From Siphonodentalium dalli (lineage: Eukaryota > Mollusca > Scaphopoda > Gadilida > Siphonodentaliidae): 64,000 nt of DNA. The first letter of the stretch is position 1. Each line of letters begins with the position of its first letter. The notes below the pieces were generated by a model. It had not been told where the DNA came from and ran no database searches. It worked only from the letters and a program-made list of their open reading frames with translations. Positions 1 to 7,463 of this stretch are shown piece after piece. The translations under genes were made by a program, and so were the position numbers. Location: contig CP136069.1 in the NCBI GenBank assembly GCA_032622095.1, positions 52,312,760-52,376,759 of the forward strand, given 5' to 3'.

Positions 1-383
1 GATTTTTGGAACATGTTTTGAGTAATGTAAATTATTGAAGCATTTCGATGGTGACCTTTTCTAGTAAACCAAATCATTATTTTGTCTTCATCTTGTTCCC
101 CCATCATGTCATCGAAAACAACAAGATGAGGAAATGATTTATCTGATACAATTTCCTCATCATCGTCTGGAATGCCATCGATAAACTCAACGTTATCAAT
201 TTCTTTTATACGATTGTATGTGTCTTGCCATTCTTTGTAACACCAAACTATTTTCTTTGGTGGTGTTTGGAATAAATCGTGTTTAAATTCAATAACTTTT
301 TTAACAAATTCTGTTTTACCTGATCCACTAGGTCCGCTGATAAAGAAATTACAAGGATGTTGGAAAAGTAAAGATTCTTCCAT
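1..383 (-). CDS. Packaging ATPase of Polinton/adintovirus type (partial, runs off the left edge)
   Basis: About 127 N-terminal residues are visible; the rest lies beyond base 1. The protein should be the genome-packaging ATPase (FtsK/HerA class) that drives DNA into a capsid. Seen: Walker A GPSGSGKT at residues 17-24, Walker B LVVFDD at 87-92, and a later ITQN motif near 120-123 preceded by a GHHRN stretch, an order typical of Polinton and adintovirus ATPases. ATG 383 is chosen because an in-frame TAA lies 12 codons upstream and the P-loop then falls at the family's usual distance from the N-terminus. It is the most distal gene seen of a tightly packed minus-strand block behind the polymerase. 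Capsid, protease or integrase genes, if present, lie outside the window. Family call firm; intactness unknown. Confidence 0.85.
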   Translation of the reverse strand, partial: MEESLLFQHPCNFFISGPSGSGKTEFVKKVIEFKHDLFQTPPKKIVWCYKEWQDTYNRIKEIDNVEFIDGIPDDDEEIVSDKSFPHLVVFDDMMGEQDEDKIMIWFTRKGHHRNASIIYITQNMFQK

Positions 384-416
384 GTTGTCACTTTGATGCC
401 TAATCAGAGAGTGAAC

Positions 417-578
417 TTAACGACGTGTGAATTTAGTTTTTAAAGAGAAATCTCCAAAGCTGTAAATATTTCCAAACATTTCAATAATCCAAGTATTATA
501 GTCTTCTATTCTTCTGTTTGTTCTGTAAATAAAAAAATCATTTCCTATAATGTTTTTAATTTTTGCATATGTTGACAT
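417..578 (-). CDS. Small hypothetical gene of the viral-type element (53 aa)
   Basis: A 53-codon ORF starting MSTYAKIKNI and ending in a basic tail (KTKFTRR). I do not recognise it. It begins 8 nt past the stop of the 156-aa gene and ends 33 nt before the ATPase ATG, so it fills the gap in a compact gene block. It is in the same frame as the ATPase, separated by one TAA. It could therefore be a separate gene or an N-terminal extension cut off by a nonsense change. The ATPase already has a family-like N-terminus without it, so a separate small gene is slightly preferred. Confidence 0.4.
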   Translation of the reverse strand: MSTYAKIKNIIGNDFFIYRTNRRIEDYNTWIIEMFGNIYSFGDFSLKTKFTRR

Positions 579-586
579 TTTTTTTG

Positions 587-1057
587 TTAACAAATACCCA
601 TAGATCCTAGGAACTGATTTAAAGGTTCCACTAGCAAGAGGATAATTATCTTCATACTTGTATAATGAATATAGTCATGTTCATCAAAAGTTTCTAAATC
701 TAAATGGTGTTGATCACCACCAAATAGCCAAAAATCAGATATTCTTTCAATGAGAAAAAATGTTTTGAATTTAATAAATGATTTAATATAGTTTTGAGAG
801 AAATGAGAAAATATACTTGTCTCAAGATAGTCCAATCTCTGTAAACATTCGTCGACATCACAGCATCGTAGTATTGCTTTCTTTTCTCTTTCAAACCAGA
901 CTTCTTGTAATTCCTTCTTTATCTCTGGAATGAGTGTTGACTGTGCCACCAAATATCCATAAATCTTCTCAGCAATTTCTGGAGGTACTACTCCTGTCAA
1001 CATCTTGACATGAAATGACTCAACATCTCCATCCGTATGGATATGTGTGAATACCAT
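587..1057 (-). CDS. Hypothetical protein of the viral-type element (156 aa)
   Basis: Unrecognised protein, mixed charged and hydrophobic, probably mostly helical. The frame stays open upstream to a GTG at 1111, but the first ATG is at 1057. That start overlaps the last 13 codons of the polymerase in another frame, a compact arrangement common in viral elements. The next small ORF begins 8 nt after its stop. The position between polymerase and ATPase suggests a structural or replication accessory protein, but nothing in the residues names a function. The C-terminal third has a hydrophobic run (IIILLLVEPL). Confidence 0.5.
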   Translation of the reverse strand: MVFTHIHTDGDVESFHVKMLTGVVPPEIAEKIYGYLVAQSTLIPEIKKELQEVWFEREKKAILRCCDVDECLQRLDYLETSIFSHFSQNYIKSFIKFKTFFLIERISDFWLFGGDQHHLDLETFDEHDYIHYTSMKIIILLLVEPLNQFLGSMGIC

Positions 1058-4000
1058 TGACGAGTTTTCGTTTTGTGTACACCGATCTGAAAGTTTTGGT
1101 TTGACACTCACTAATCAGTTGATGGTACTTTTGTCTTTTAATTCTGGAAGGATACTCAACAACAGTTTTGAAATTTTCACGATCATTAACACATTGTACC
1201 ATTGTTTCAAAATTAACTTTTTGACTTGTGCTGTAATCAAGAGTGATACCTTTTACCTTACATTTGGTGTATCTTCCCCCATCTTTGATGTATTCATATC
1301 CATAGTTCTTTGGCCCAAGTCCAACAAATTTGACAATCTTCGCATCTGGATGTTCGTCGCTCCATTTCCCCAATCTTCCTTCGATAGTTTTGATGTTCTT
1401 CTTTGATGGATCACTGACATACATACAGCTGTCTGTATCAAAATACAGCACTCTATCTCCAAGTTTTTTAAAAACTTTATACAATTGTAATCTTGCATAC
1501 GCTGTAACAAAAGAAGCAACAACAACATTTGCTGAATGATGAGGTTCAATATTATCTAAAATATCAACATAATTTACCAGAATGAATTTGTCACCATCAA
1601 GAAGTGTAACATTTTGAACAATTATATTGTTACTAGTAAGCAATTCAAAATAACGTGATGGCTTATCCACATACTCTGTTTTTGACATAAGATTTCTTTG
1701 TGCATTCTTACCCCATATACAATTAATCATAATTTTAGATATTTGGCGTTTTCCTGGATTCTTCTCGATGTTCTCCAATTTTATACCCTCAGCTGCATAA
1801 TAATCCTGTACAAACTTTTGCTTCTGTTCTTCTGTCTCAACACCAAATGGATAACCACTACATTCCTGTTTGATCTTTAGATGTTTGTCGATATAGGATT
1901 TGTATATTTCATCTGTCCAATCTGTCCAATGCCAAATTTGGTACACATCAAGTATTTTGTAGCCAACATCCATTGCTTTGAATAACTCTGGCGTGGTCCA
2001 CACTCCGGTTATAGCTCGATCTTCTGCTGAATGGTTACATGTCTCGTTCTCATTGATGGCACAAGTGTTGCACAAAGTAAAAACCATTTTCTTGTTACAA
2101 TGAATCGGTAGAACTGGAATATACAATTTCGATGGTGGTAAAATTGTACATTTAACAAGGCCCGCATAGTCTCGAATGTGTTCTTGATCGATCTGCTCTT
2201 GGCTCAAAATTTCTGGATGTCCAACAGGGTAGAATTTATATTTGTTGCAATATGGATACAACGAACACACATCGATGAACTTGATTTCTTTTGTGGAATC
2301 TTGATCAATTTCCTCGTACAATTTGATGGCATTTGTACGTCCACCAAACAATGCTTCTCTTGGCAAAATGGGGTCTCGATGTTTGTAGAAAGATTCCATT
2401 TGTTGTTTGAATTTCACATCAGATTTCATTCTTTCGTCGATCTGATGCTCCCAAATTGATTCAACTCTGTAACCAAGACTTTCCAGTTCATCTTTCTTCT
2501 GTTGAGTTCTTGTATATAATTCTTCCATGGTGAGCATCGTATAGGGATTCTTGTATTGTCTGTTGTTGTAACATTTTGGACATCCATGAAACAGACATCC
2601 ATTCATCTCAAAAACTGTTCTTGTGGCTTCCTCATATCCATCGACGTAGTGTCCGCCAATCTTGATTTCTCCTCCATTCAAAGCATGCTTGATTGTTATC
2701 ATACGTGACAATGATAGATGTTGAAGCCAACGTATCGCTTTCATGGAATAGTTTTTAGCACATGGGTATCCACCATCTGGAATGATTCCAATTGTTTTCT
2801 CTGGCATTGAATTCTTCCTCCATGCCAATTTGCAAACTTGCGCCAATGTTATTGACTCAATGAACGGGTCAATCTGTTCTGTTTCCAATATGTATTTCCT
2901 GAAATTTCCACATCCACGGCGAAGAATATCCACGTCTGATTTGCAGTACTTCTCCATCTCTTCTTGGAAGTTGAATATCACGTAATTTTCTATTTTCTCA
3001 TTGTACCATTCAAAGAATTTCTCTCGATTTTCCACGCTCATCATGTCTGGTTTGTAGTAATCAGAAGACAAGTAAGGTCCAATGTAATTTTGAAACTTTG
3101 GTGAATTCGCCCAATGTGGAAAGTGTCCTTTCGCCATCTCATTCAGCTGAAAAGTTTGTGGAAACTTTGAAAGCGGCATCATCAGAAAACTCAGAGAATC
3201 AATAACTTTCACGCTGTTGCATTTTAAACTGAGAATTTTGTTTCCATTCATGATCAGTTCTGGTTTATGAATTCCACTATGTATGAGTGCTTGAAGTAGA
3301 AACTGTGCATCGTATCCCTGAGCATAATGTGCTATTGCAACCCATCCTTTGTGATCTTGGTGGAATAACCAGTTTGTGAAGTCCGTTAAAACGTTGTCAC
3401 CCTTGAATACAAATTCTCTGGAATCCGGTCCGCATGTTTCACATTTTTCTTCGATTGGTTTGCACATGCAATCTCCACAAGCGGTATGTGCAACGCAGAA
3501 GTTTGGAATATGAACACCTGTGTCTTGTCTGCATTCAAAGTCAAAGAATACATATGGAATCTTTGCAGGTGATTCATATTTTGGAATGTAGCACCTGTGA
3601 TCTGCTTCAACGATTTCTTTGCAATGTTTGCATTTATTCAACCCCGCACATATATGTCTGTTTGATTTATTGATGAGAATTTCTTCATCACAATTGTTGC
3701 ATAGTTGAACCAAATCACATATTTTTCTTTTCTGTTTTCCTTCCGTCTTCAAATGGTTGTCGAAACAAGATTTACTTCTGAATGATCGTCGACACGTTCT
3801 ACACTTCACCAATTTTGTGAAATTACACTGTGTCAATGACCAGCATGCACAAACAAATCTGCATCGATGATCGCCACGACTTTTGAATCCAATGTCACAG
3901 AATTCACAGTAGTAGTTGGTGCCTAGAAATCCTTTGATTGATGTTATGGTGTCGAAGTGATTGTTGTTGTAGTAGATGTGTACACATTTGCTCTCCGAAC

Positions 4001-5045
4001 ACATTTCTGCAGGTTCAAATAGAAATCCAGCGCCAGCAAATTCATTGTGAATTTTCACAACATATTCTGGATACAATATTTCTTGAATCTTGTGGAACTC
4101 ATTGATACTGCAAACTGTATCGTGTGGAATGCCAGCACGGTTGAGTAGATTTTTTGCTGCATCTGTTTGTGCTGTGTATATTGATTGCCTTATTATTTTC
4201 CATTTCTTTGACCAGCACGCAGATCCATCACTATCTGCCTTACACATTCCGACGACAATAGATCTTGCCATACACATAACATCATCAGCATTTTCAATCC
4301 GGACAATACTTCTTTTTACTTTTGTCAGCTTGTTCTTGTCTGCAAATGGTCCATAATGTAGTGAGTGTCGTGTACCACCTTCCGGAATATCTGTAACGAA
4401 GATTTCGAAATTGAGTGCACCGTCATGAATTGTAAAGTCTGCATTTGATTGAACCACATTTTGAATATTATCCATGAGTGTCCCACCATTCAATTCACTG
4501 GCTTTTGTGAATGGAATGAAAATGCTCATATCAAGTCCTGGATGATTTATCGTAACTCTGATTCTTGTCTTCTCATTTGCTGAACATTTCTGTTTCAATT
4601 CTTCTGTCAACTTCTCAAATATCTCTGTAATGTTCTCGATTGGATCTGTAAATTTCTCGAATTTCACACCAAATTGTCGTGATGCTGATTTAAATTTTCT
4701 GGAAAATTTCTCCGAGTTCAGCTCCAATTTGAAATATTTTGTTGGATTGAACACAACACGCTCTCTAGCCAGACTTCTCTTTCTCTTCCCACCAATTTCT
4801 CTATGCTGTCTTCGACCGCGTCCAATCTGCCCATCACTAGAACTTTCTTCACTTTCTGCCCCATCAGTTTCCATATCGCTCTCTTCACTTTCTGCCCCAT
4901 CAGTTTCCATATCGCTCTCTTCACTTTCTGCCTTATCAGTTTCTATATCGCTCTCTTCAATAACTGAAGGCCTTGGTCTTTTTCTAACAATATCTTCTTC
5001 GCTGGTGGCGTCGTCTGAAACAGGTCTTTTAATTCTCTTAAGCAT
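1020..5045 (-). CDS. Protein-primed family B DNA polymerase of Polinton/adintovirus type
   Basis: 1341 residues, uninterrupted. It should copy the linear element genome with a protein primer. Order of parts: basic/acidic low-complexity head (1-95) with KRIKRP and RKRPRP nuclear-signal-like patches; Cys/His clusters (about 380-485); 3'-5' exonuclease motifs Exo I DFE (502-504), Exo II region AHYAQGYD (572-579) and Exo III YCKSD (700-704); a Vsr-like insert with NGCLFHGCPKC (815-825) and IWE (864-866); palm motif A DVCSLYP (925-931), motif B KIMINCIWG (1104-1112), motif C YFDTDS (1201-1206). All three polymerase motifs keep their catalytic Asp/Lys residues. Exo II has Tyr where the usual Asn would be. 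The last codons overlap the next gene. It diverges from the zinc-knuckle gene across 95 bp. The absence of any break suggests a young or constrained copy. Confidence 0.92.
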   Translation of the reverse strand: MLKRIKRPVSDDATSEEDIVRKRPRPSVIEESDIETDKAESEESDMETDGAESEESDMETDGAESEESSSDGQIGRGRRQHREIGGKRKRSLARERVVFNPTKYFKLELNSEKFSRKFKSASRQFGVKFEKFTDPIENITEIFEKLTEELKQKCSANEKTRIRVTINHPGLDMSIFIPFTKASELNGGTLMDNIQNVVQSNADFTIHDGALNFEIFVTDIPEGGTRHSLHYGPFADKNKLTKVKRSIVRIENADDVMCMARSIVVGMCKADSDGSACWSKKWKIIRQSIYTAQTDAAKNLLNRAGIPHDTVCSINEFHKIQEILYPEYVVKIHNEFAGAGFLFEPAEMCSESKCVHIYYNNNHFDTITSIKGFLGTNYYCEFCDIGFKSRGDHRCRFVCACWSLTQCNFTKLVKCRTCRRSFRSKSCFDNHLKTEGKQKRKICDLVQLCNNCDEEILINKSNRHICAGLNKCKHCKEIVEADHRCYIPKYESPAKIPYVFFDFECRQDTGVHIPNFCVAHTACGDCMCKPIEEKCETCGPDSREFVFKGDNVLTDFTNWLFHQDHKGWVAIAHYAQGYDAQFLLQALIHSGIHKPELIMNGNKILSLKCNSVKVIDSLSFLMMPLSKFPQTFQLNEMAKGHFPHWANSPKFQNYIGPYLSSDYYKPDMMSVENREKFFEWYNEKIENYVIFNFQEEMEKYCKSDVDILRRGCGNFRKYILETEQIDPFIESITLAQVCKLAWRKNSMPEKTIGIIPDGGYPCAKNYSMKAIRWLQHLSLSRMITIKHALNGGEIKIGGHYVDGYEEATRTVFEMNGCLFHGCPKCYNNRQYKNPYTMLTMEELYTRTQQKKDELESLGYRVESIWEHQIDERMKSDVKFKQQMESFYKHRDPILPREALFGGRTNAIKLYEEIDQDSTKEIKFIDVCSLYPYCNKYKFYPVGHPEILSQEQIDQEHIRDYAGLVKCTILPPSKLYIPVLPIHCNKKMVFTLCNTCAINENETCNHSAEDRAITGVWTTPELFKAMDVGYKILDVYQIWHWTDWTDEIYKSYIDKHLKIKQECSGYPFGVETEEQKQKFVQDYYAAEGIKLENIEKNPGKRQISKIMINCIWGKNAQRNLMSKTEYVDKPSRYFELLTSNNIIVQNVTLLDGDKFILVNYVDILDNIEPHHSANVVVASFVTAYARLQLYKVFKKLGDRVLYFDTDSCMYVSDPSKKNIKTIEGRLGKWSDEHPDAKIVKFVGLGPKNYGYEYIKDGGRYTKCKVKGITLDYSTSQKVNFETMVQCVNDRENFKTVVEYPSRIKRQKYHQLISECQTKTFRSVYTKRKLVNGIHTYPYGWRC
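4851..4958 (-). repeat. 36-bp coding tandem repeat in the polymerase head, 3 units
   Basis: Three consecutive units of 36 bp encode a 12-residue acidic repeat of the form AESEESDMETDG near residues 30-65 of the polymerase. The third unit has drifted (Lys and Ile replacements). Being a multiple of three, it can vary in copy number without breaking the frame. Confidence 0.85.
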
Positions 5046-5241
5046 CTAATGCTATAAAAGCAGGTGTAATTCTACACTTTACACTTCAACTCCGAAGAAG
5101 CCAGTCGCAATATTTTTTGCTGACAAAACTCAAGACAAAAATGTTTAAGAGAATTAAAAGACCTGTTTCAGACGACGCCACCAGCGAAGAAGATATTGTT
5201 AGAAAAAGACCAAGGCCTGCAGTTATTGAAGAGAGCTATAT
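4945..5241. repeat. Inverted duplication of the shared N-terminal coding module
   Basis: The first ~100 bp of the polymerase gene (4945-5045, minus) recur almost letter for letter as the first ~100 bp of the zinc-knuckle gene (5141-5241, plus), as inverted arms around a 95-bp spacer. I see only three or four differences, at least two of them amino-acid changing (Leu/Phe at residue 2, Ser/Ala at 27). Both proteins thus start with the same KRIKRPVSDDATSEEDIV-type module. The near-identity implies recent duplication or ongoing gene conversion. Confidence 0.9.
5046..5140. promoter_or_regulatory. Bidirectional promoter between polymerase and zinc-knuckle gene
   Basis: A 95-bp spacer separates the two divergent ATGs. 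On the plus strand it carries CTATAAAAG at 5052-5060, a good TATA box about 80 bp before the zinc-knuckle ATG, leaving room for a short leader. No equally good TATA box is seen facing the polymerase. Assignment is from motif and position only. Confidence 0.5.
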
Positions 5242-5740
5242 TGAGCTACATAAAGAAGATTCAAAAAAATCTACACAACCACAGACTAGAAAAATTCAAG
5301 ATAATCTTGTCGAATTGAGACAGATCTCTACCAATTTGTTTAAACTTTGTAACAAAATGCAATGGCAAGAGAAACAAGAGAAAAACAAAGCTGATAAAAA
5401 TTGGAAACCGCCATATGGTTACTGTTACAAATGCGGACAAGAATCCCATTGGTCCTTCCATTGTAAAACAGATTTCGGCGACAAAAAAAATGTGAAAACT
5501 ATACAAAAGTCTACAAGTAGTAACAATACAAGAACAAATGCAGATATCAAAACTGAAGAGATGCCTACAACATGAGATTTTTCCAAACAAGACCGACCTG
5601 TTGATCCTACGAATGATTCACAGAACAAATCTGAAGATAAACATCCAGAAATTGAAAATTCTAAGAAAACTTCCAAGAAAAAGAAGCTGAGACCATTCTA
5701 CATTCCAAAAACAGATAAACGAATCGACACAAACAATTGA
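5141..5740 (+). pseudogene. CCHC zinc-knuckle protein sharing the polymerase N-terminus; in-frame TGA
   Basis: Open for 144 codons (5141-5575), with a TGA at 5573-5575. The same frame then stays open 54 more codons to TGA 5738-5740 with similar Lys/Ser/Asn-rich composition and a strongly basic KKTSKKKKLRPF stretch. Domains: residues 1-35 copy the polymerase head (nuclear-signal-like basic patches); a polar linker follows; then a retroviral-type zinc knuckle with Cys95, Cys98, His103, Cys108 (CX2CX4HX4C), expected to bind single-stranded nucleic acid. ATG 5141 is the start that aligns with the polymerase ATG. Either the gene is truncated but otherwise usable, or the TGA is a recent loss (a single C-to-T change from CGA would produce it), or it is read through. 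An AATAAA follows at 5756. Confidence 0.7.
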
Positions 5741-5755
5741 AAATTATGTTGTGTG

Positions 5756-5761
5756 AATAAA
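5756..5761 (+). terminator. Poly(A) signal AATAAA of the zinc-knuckle gene
   Basis: AATAAA lies 15 nt past the distal stop of the zinc-knuckle frame. The same block recurs at 7205-7210 ahead of the second cassette. This gene therefore appears to use ordinary polyadenylation, unlike the stem-loop genes beside it. Confidence 0.5.
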
Positions 5762-5828
5762 TTATGAATTGAACAATCGTGTTTTGTTTTTTCAGCTATG
5801 AAAGAGTAACCTTTTGGGAAATGTGGGT

Positions 5829-5844
5829 GGCCCTGAAAAGGGCC
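5829..5844 (-). terminator. Histone-type 3' stem-loop, minus gene A
   Basis: Read on the minus strand it is GGCCCTTTTCAGGGCC: a 6-bp stem with two G:C pairs at the base, a U:A pair closing the top, and loop UUUC, as in metazoan replication-dependent histone mRNAs. The flanks also fit (AAAAC before, CACCCA after). It lies 19 nt past the stop of the 116-aa gene. Confidence 0.85.
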
Positions 5845-5863
5845 GTTTTCTCTTTTCCAGGAT

Positions 5864-6214
5864 TCATATGAATTCTGACAAATCAGGATATATCCCGTTG
5901 GGATTAATTGTCACAGACCAAGTAGGATTTGATCTGTGCGCCGCACCAGCCTGAGCAAAGCTGTCAATCGCTGCATTGCACAGATCTTTCTTCTTGATCT
6001 GTGACAAGATCTCCACGAGATCAAGATTGCTTGATTCTTGATCACATACTTTAGGTAATGGTCGCTGGCGAGCCAAAAAATCTCTTAGCATCTGCTTCTG
6101 AACCATCTTTTGTTCAGGAGAATCCTGCCATTTCCTATATCTTCTTATTTCCGTCTCCTCTGACGAATCTCTCTTCCTCCACAACTTCTTGAGAAATTTC
6201 TTTAAAGACGGCAT
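5864..6214 (-). CDS. Cassette A minus-strand small protein (116 aa), unknown function
   Basis: A 116-residue protein with a strongly basic amphipathic N-terminus (MPSLKKFLKKLWRKR), a charged middle and a neutral C-terminus ending PDLSEFI. It is not a histone and I recognise no family. ATG 6214 is the only good start and faces the shared 596-bp divergent segment. The stop is followed 19 nt later by a histone-type stem-loop, which argues that the annotated end is real and that the mRNA may lack a poly(A) tail and peak in S phase. A small basic protein beside a viral polymerase could be a DNA-condensing or core protein, or a membrane-active peptide; both ideas are inference. Confidence 0.65.
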   Translation of the reverse strand: MPSLKKFLKKLWRKRDSSEETEIRRYRKWQDSPEQKMVQKQMLRDFLARQRPLPKVCDQESSNLDLVEILSQIKKKDLCNAAIDSFAQAGAAHRSNPTWSVTINPNGIYPDLSEFI

Positions 6215-6239
6215 AATGAATGAAGTTCACTGAAAAAGT

Positions 6240-6835
6240 GAAAATATTTGTATACATTTGACACGGGCGACAATGAAATCACATAATACTTTGACGTTAA
6301 AAATGACAAATATTTCCTGACGTTGTGTTTTTTCAGAACCGGATCACCATGCATATTTTTCTTGATCATTATTGCATAGCGATCAAACAAATGTTTTTAA
6401 TTTCGTTAGATCATTATCTATTATTTGGTACACATGATTGATATATTTATTTCCTCGTTAGGCAAATATGGAATATTTTTCTAGTTTTTGGTTTTGGAAT
6501 TGTACATATTTTATACATAAAAACTGAACACAAGAAACATACTGAACATTTTTCTTGATCATTGCATTTGATAACTTTACTTGGTCATCGTTTATGAACG
6601 AAAATGAATTCATATGTTAAAACATCTTAATTAATTGTATATACTATCATGAATTTAATCTATAACATATCGAAATGGTGAAACTAACAGATAATGCACT
6701 GAAAAGAAACACAACGTCAGGAAACATTTGTCATTTTTAACGTCAAAGTATTATGTGATTTCATTGTCGCCCGCGCAATCGTGATACAAGTTCAAGACGG
6801 ATCTTCAGACTTATTCTACATTCAAAGATGACTGC
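6240..6835. promoter_or_regulatory. Divergent promoter-like segment, copy A, with inverted arms
   Basis: A 596-bp segment between two divergent genes, repeated at 7674-8269 with no net length change and roughly a dozen or two differences. Inside each copy two arms of about 72 bp form an inverted repeat (6262-6335 and 6698-6771), both containing TGACGT motifs (CRE/ATF half-site type). The 360 bp between the arms are very AT-rich. The symmetry puts the same sites next to both genes. A replication origin is an alternative to a promoter, and the two roles could coexist. Scattered small ORFs inside are not considered coding. Confidence 0.65.
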
Positions 6836-7004
6836 AATACCCGAACCCTTGATGGCGATACTGAGAGGAACTAGGGGGATAACACCGCAGATAATGTGGG
6901 ACAGGCACGCAAGAGAAGTGACCGCCCGTTCAAAGCTGATCGTGCAAAAAAGAACAGCGGGGGAACAAAAGCAAAATTCGCACTCTGAGAAAAATGGGGA
7001 GTGA
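6828..7004 (+). CDS. Cassette A plus-strand small protein (58 aa), unknown function
   Basis: A 58-codon ORF starting MTAIPEPLMA, basic and polar, ending SEKNGE. Its ATG lies at the outer end of the repeated promoter segment, and the other cassette keeps the same ATGACTGC context at 8262. The stop at 7004 is followed after 20 nt by a histone-type stem-loop, then by a second. No family recognised. The stop-to-loop spacing, matched at three other genes, is the main support for such a short ORF. Confidence 0.55.
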   Translation: MTAIPEPLMAILRGTRGITPQIMWDRHAREVTARSKLIVQKRTAGEQKQNSHSEKNGE

Positions 7005-7024
7005 ATTTTGATGTCGTACAAAAC

Positions 7025-7040
7025 GGCCCTTTTCAGGGCC
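7025..7040 (+). terminator. Histone-type 3' stem-loop, plus gene A (first)
   Basis: GGCCCTTTTCAGGGCC on the plus strand, 20 nt after the stop of the 58-aa ORF, with AAAAC before it. Same stem and UUUC loop as the other three gene ends. Confidence 0.85.
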
Positions 7041-7051
7041 AAAACAAAAAC

Positions 7052-7067
7052 GGTCCTTTTCAGGACC
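7052..7067 (+). terminator. Second tandem stem-loop with compensatory change, followed by a purine-rich block
   Basis: GGTCCTTTTCAGGACC: compared with its neighbour one stem pair is changed on both sides (C:G to U:A), so pairing is preserved. CAACCA follows, then a purine-rich CAAAAAGAAAAAC at 7080-7092, which resembles the histone downstream element that pairs with U7 snRNA. Confidence 0.8.
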
Positions 7068-7201
7068 AACCAATTTTTTCAAAAAGAAAAACTTTTAGCA
7101 TTGCTTAAGAACTAATAATGTTCCTTGTACCCTATGTTTCGTTTTGAAAAAATCACGCCACGAATAATTTAAAAACAAAATATACTTGCAAATATTTGTT
7201 G
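7068..7201. other. Spacer between cassettes A and B
   Basis: AT-rich spacer with no ORF of note. It starts with the purine-rich downstream-element-like block and ends where the repeated edge module begins. Confidence 0.5.
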
Positions 7202-7299
7202 TTGAATAAATTATGAATTGAACAATCGTGTTTTTTTTTTTTCAGCTATGAAAGAGTAACCTTTTGGGAAATGTGTGTGGCCCTGAAAAGGGCCGTTTT
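7202..7299. repeat. Cassette edge module, copy B
   Basis: Second copy of the block at 5754-5849, including AATAAA at 7205-7210 and the minus-strand stem-loop. Only the T tract length and a base or two differ. Confidence 0.85.
7279..7294 (-). terminator. Histone-type 3' stem-loop, minus gene B
   Basis: Identical stem and loop to 5829-5844, read on the minus strand. It lies 22 nt past the stop at 7317, not past the stop at 7460. This points to the 7317 stop as the true end of the transcript's coding part. Confidence 0.85.
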
Positions 7300-7316
7300 A
7301 AAATTATCATCTGACT

Positions 7317-7463
7317 TTAACACCGTTTTGTGTTTTTCTTATATCTTGACATATCTTTCCCATGAGAACCGAGAGCTTTTGCAAATTCATCACTTTTCTC
7401 TGTATCTCTAGATTCTTTACAAGGAAGATGAAATCTGACTTTTGTCTCAGTAGAAGCCTTCAT
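7317..7463 (-). CDS. Cassette B minus-strand downstream ORF (48 aa)
   Basis: A 48-codon ORF starting MKASTETKVRFHLPCKES and ending in a basic tail (RYKKNTKRC). Its ATG overlaps the TGA of the upstream ORF as ATGA. Because the stem-loop lies 22 nt after its stop, matching the other three genes, this ORF probably carries the real C-terminus of the minus gene. Three readings: a frameshift mutation split one gene, a programmed frameshift joins them, or the mRNA uses termination-reinitiation. No family recognised. Confidence 0.5.
   Translation of the reverse strand: MKASTETKVRFHLPCKESRDTEKSDEFAKALGSHGKDMSRYKKNTKRC

Larger units (their letters stand above)
5754..5849. repeat. Cassette edge module, copy A
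   Basis: About 96 bp (AATAAA, a T-rich tract ending in CAG, then a stem-loop on the minus strand) repeated nearly identically at 7202-7299, where the T tract is longer. It marks the left edge of each two-gene cassette. Confidence 0.85.

Noticed and set aside
1047-5049. Plus-strand ORFs across the polymerase gene (up to 139 codons) and minus ORFs in other frames
   Set aside because: They are shadows of the 1341-codon frame; none has a start context, domain or codon pattern of its own.
6202-6390. 62-codon minus ORF in the divergent segment, and the 102-codon minus ORF at 6761-7069
   Set aside because: The first lies in repeated regulatory DNA with no coding support; the second is antisense to the 58-aa gene and its stem-loops.
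6262-6771. The 72-bp inverted arms as the terminal inverted repeats of the whole element
   Set aside because: They occur as inward pairs twice inside the gene cluster, between divergent genes; no copy is seen at an element edge in this window. Kept only as an alternative idea.
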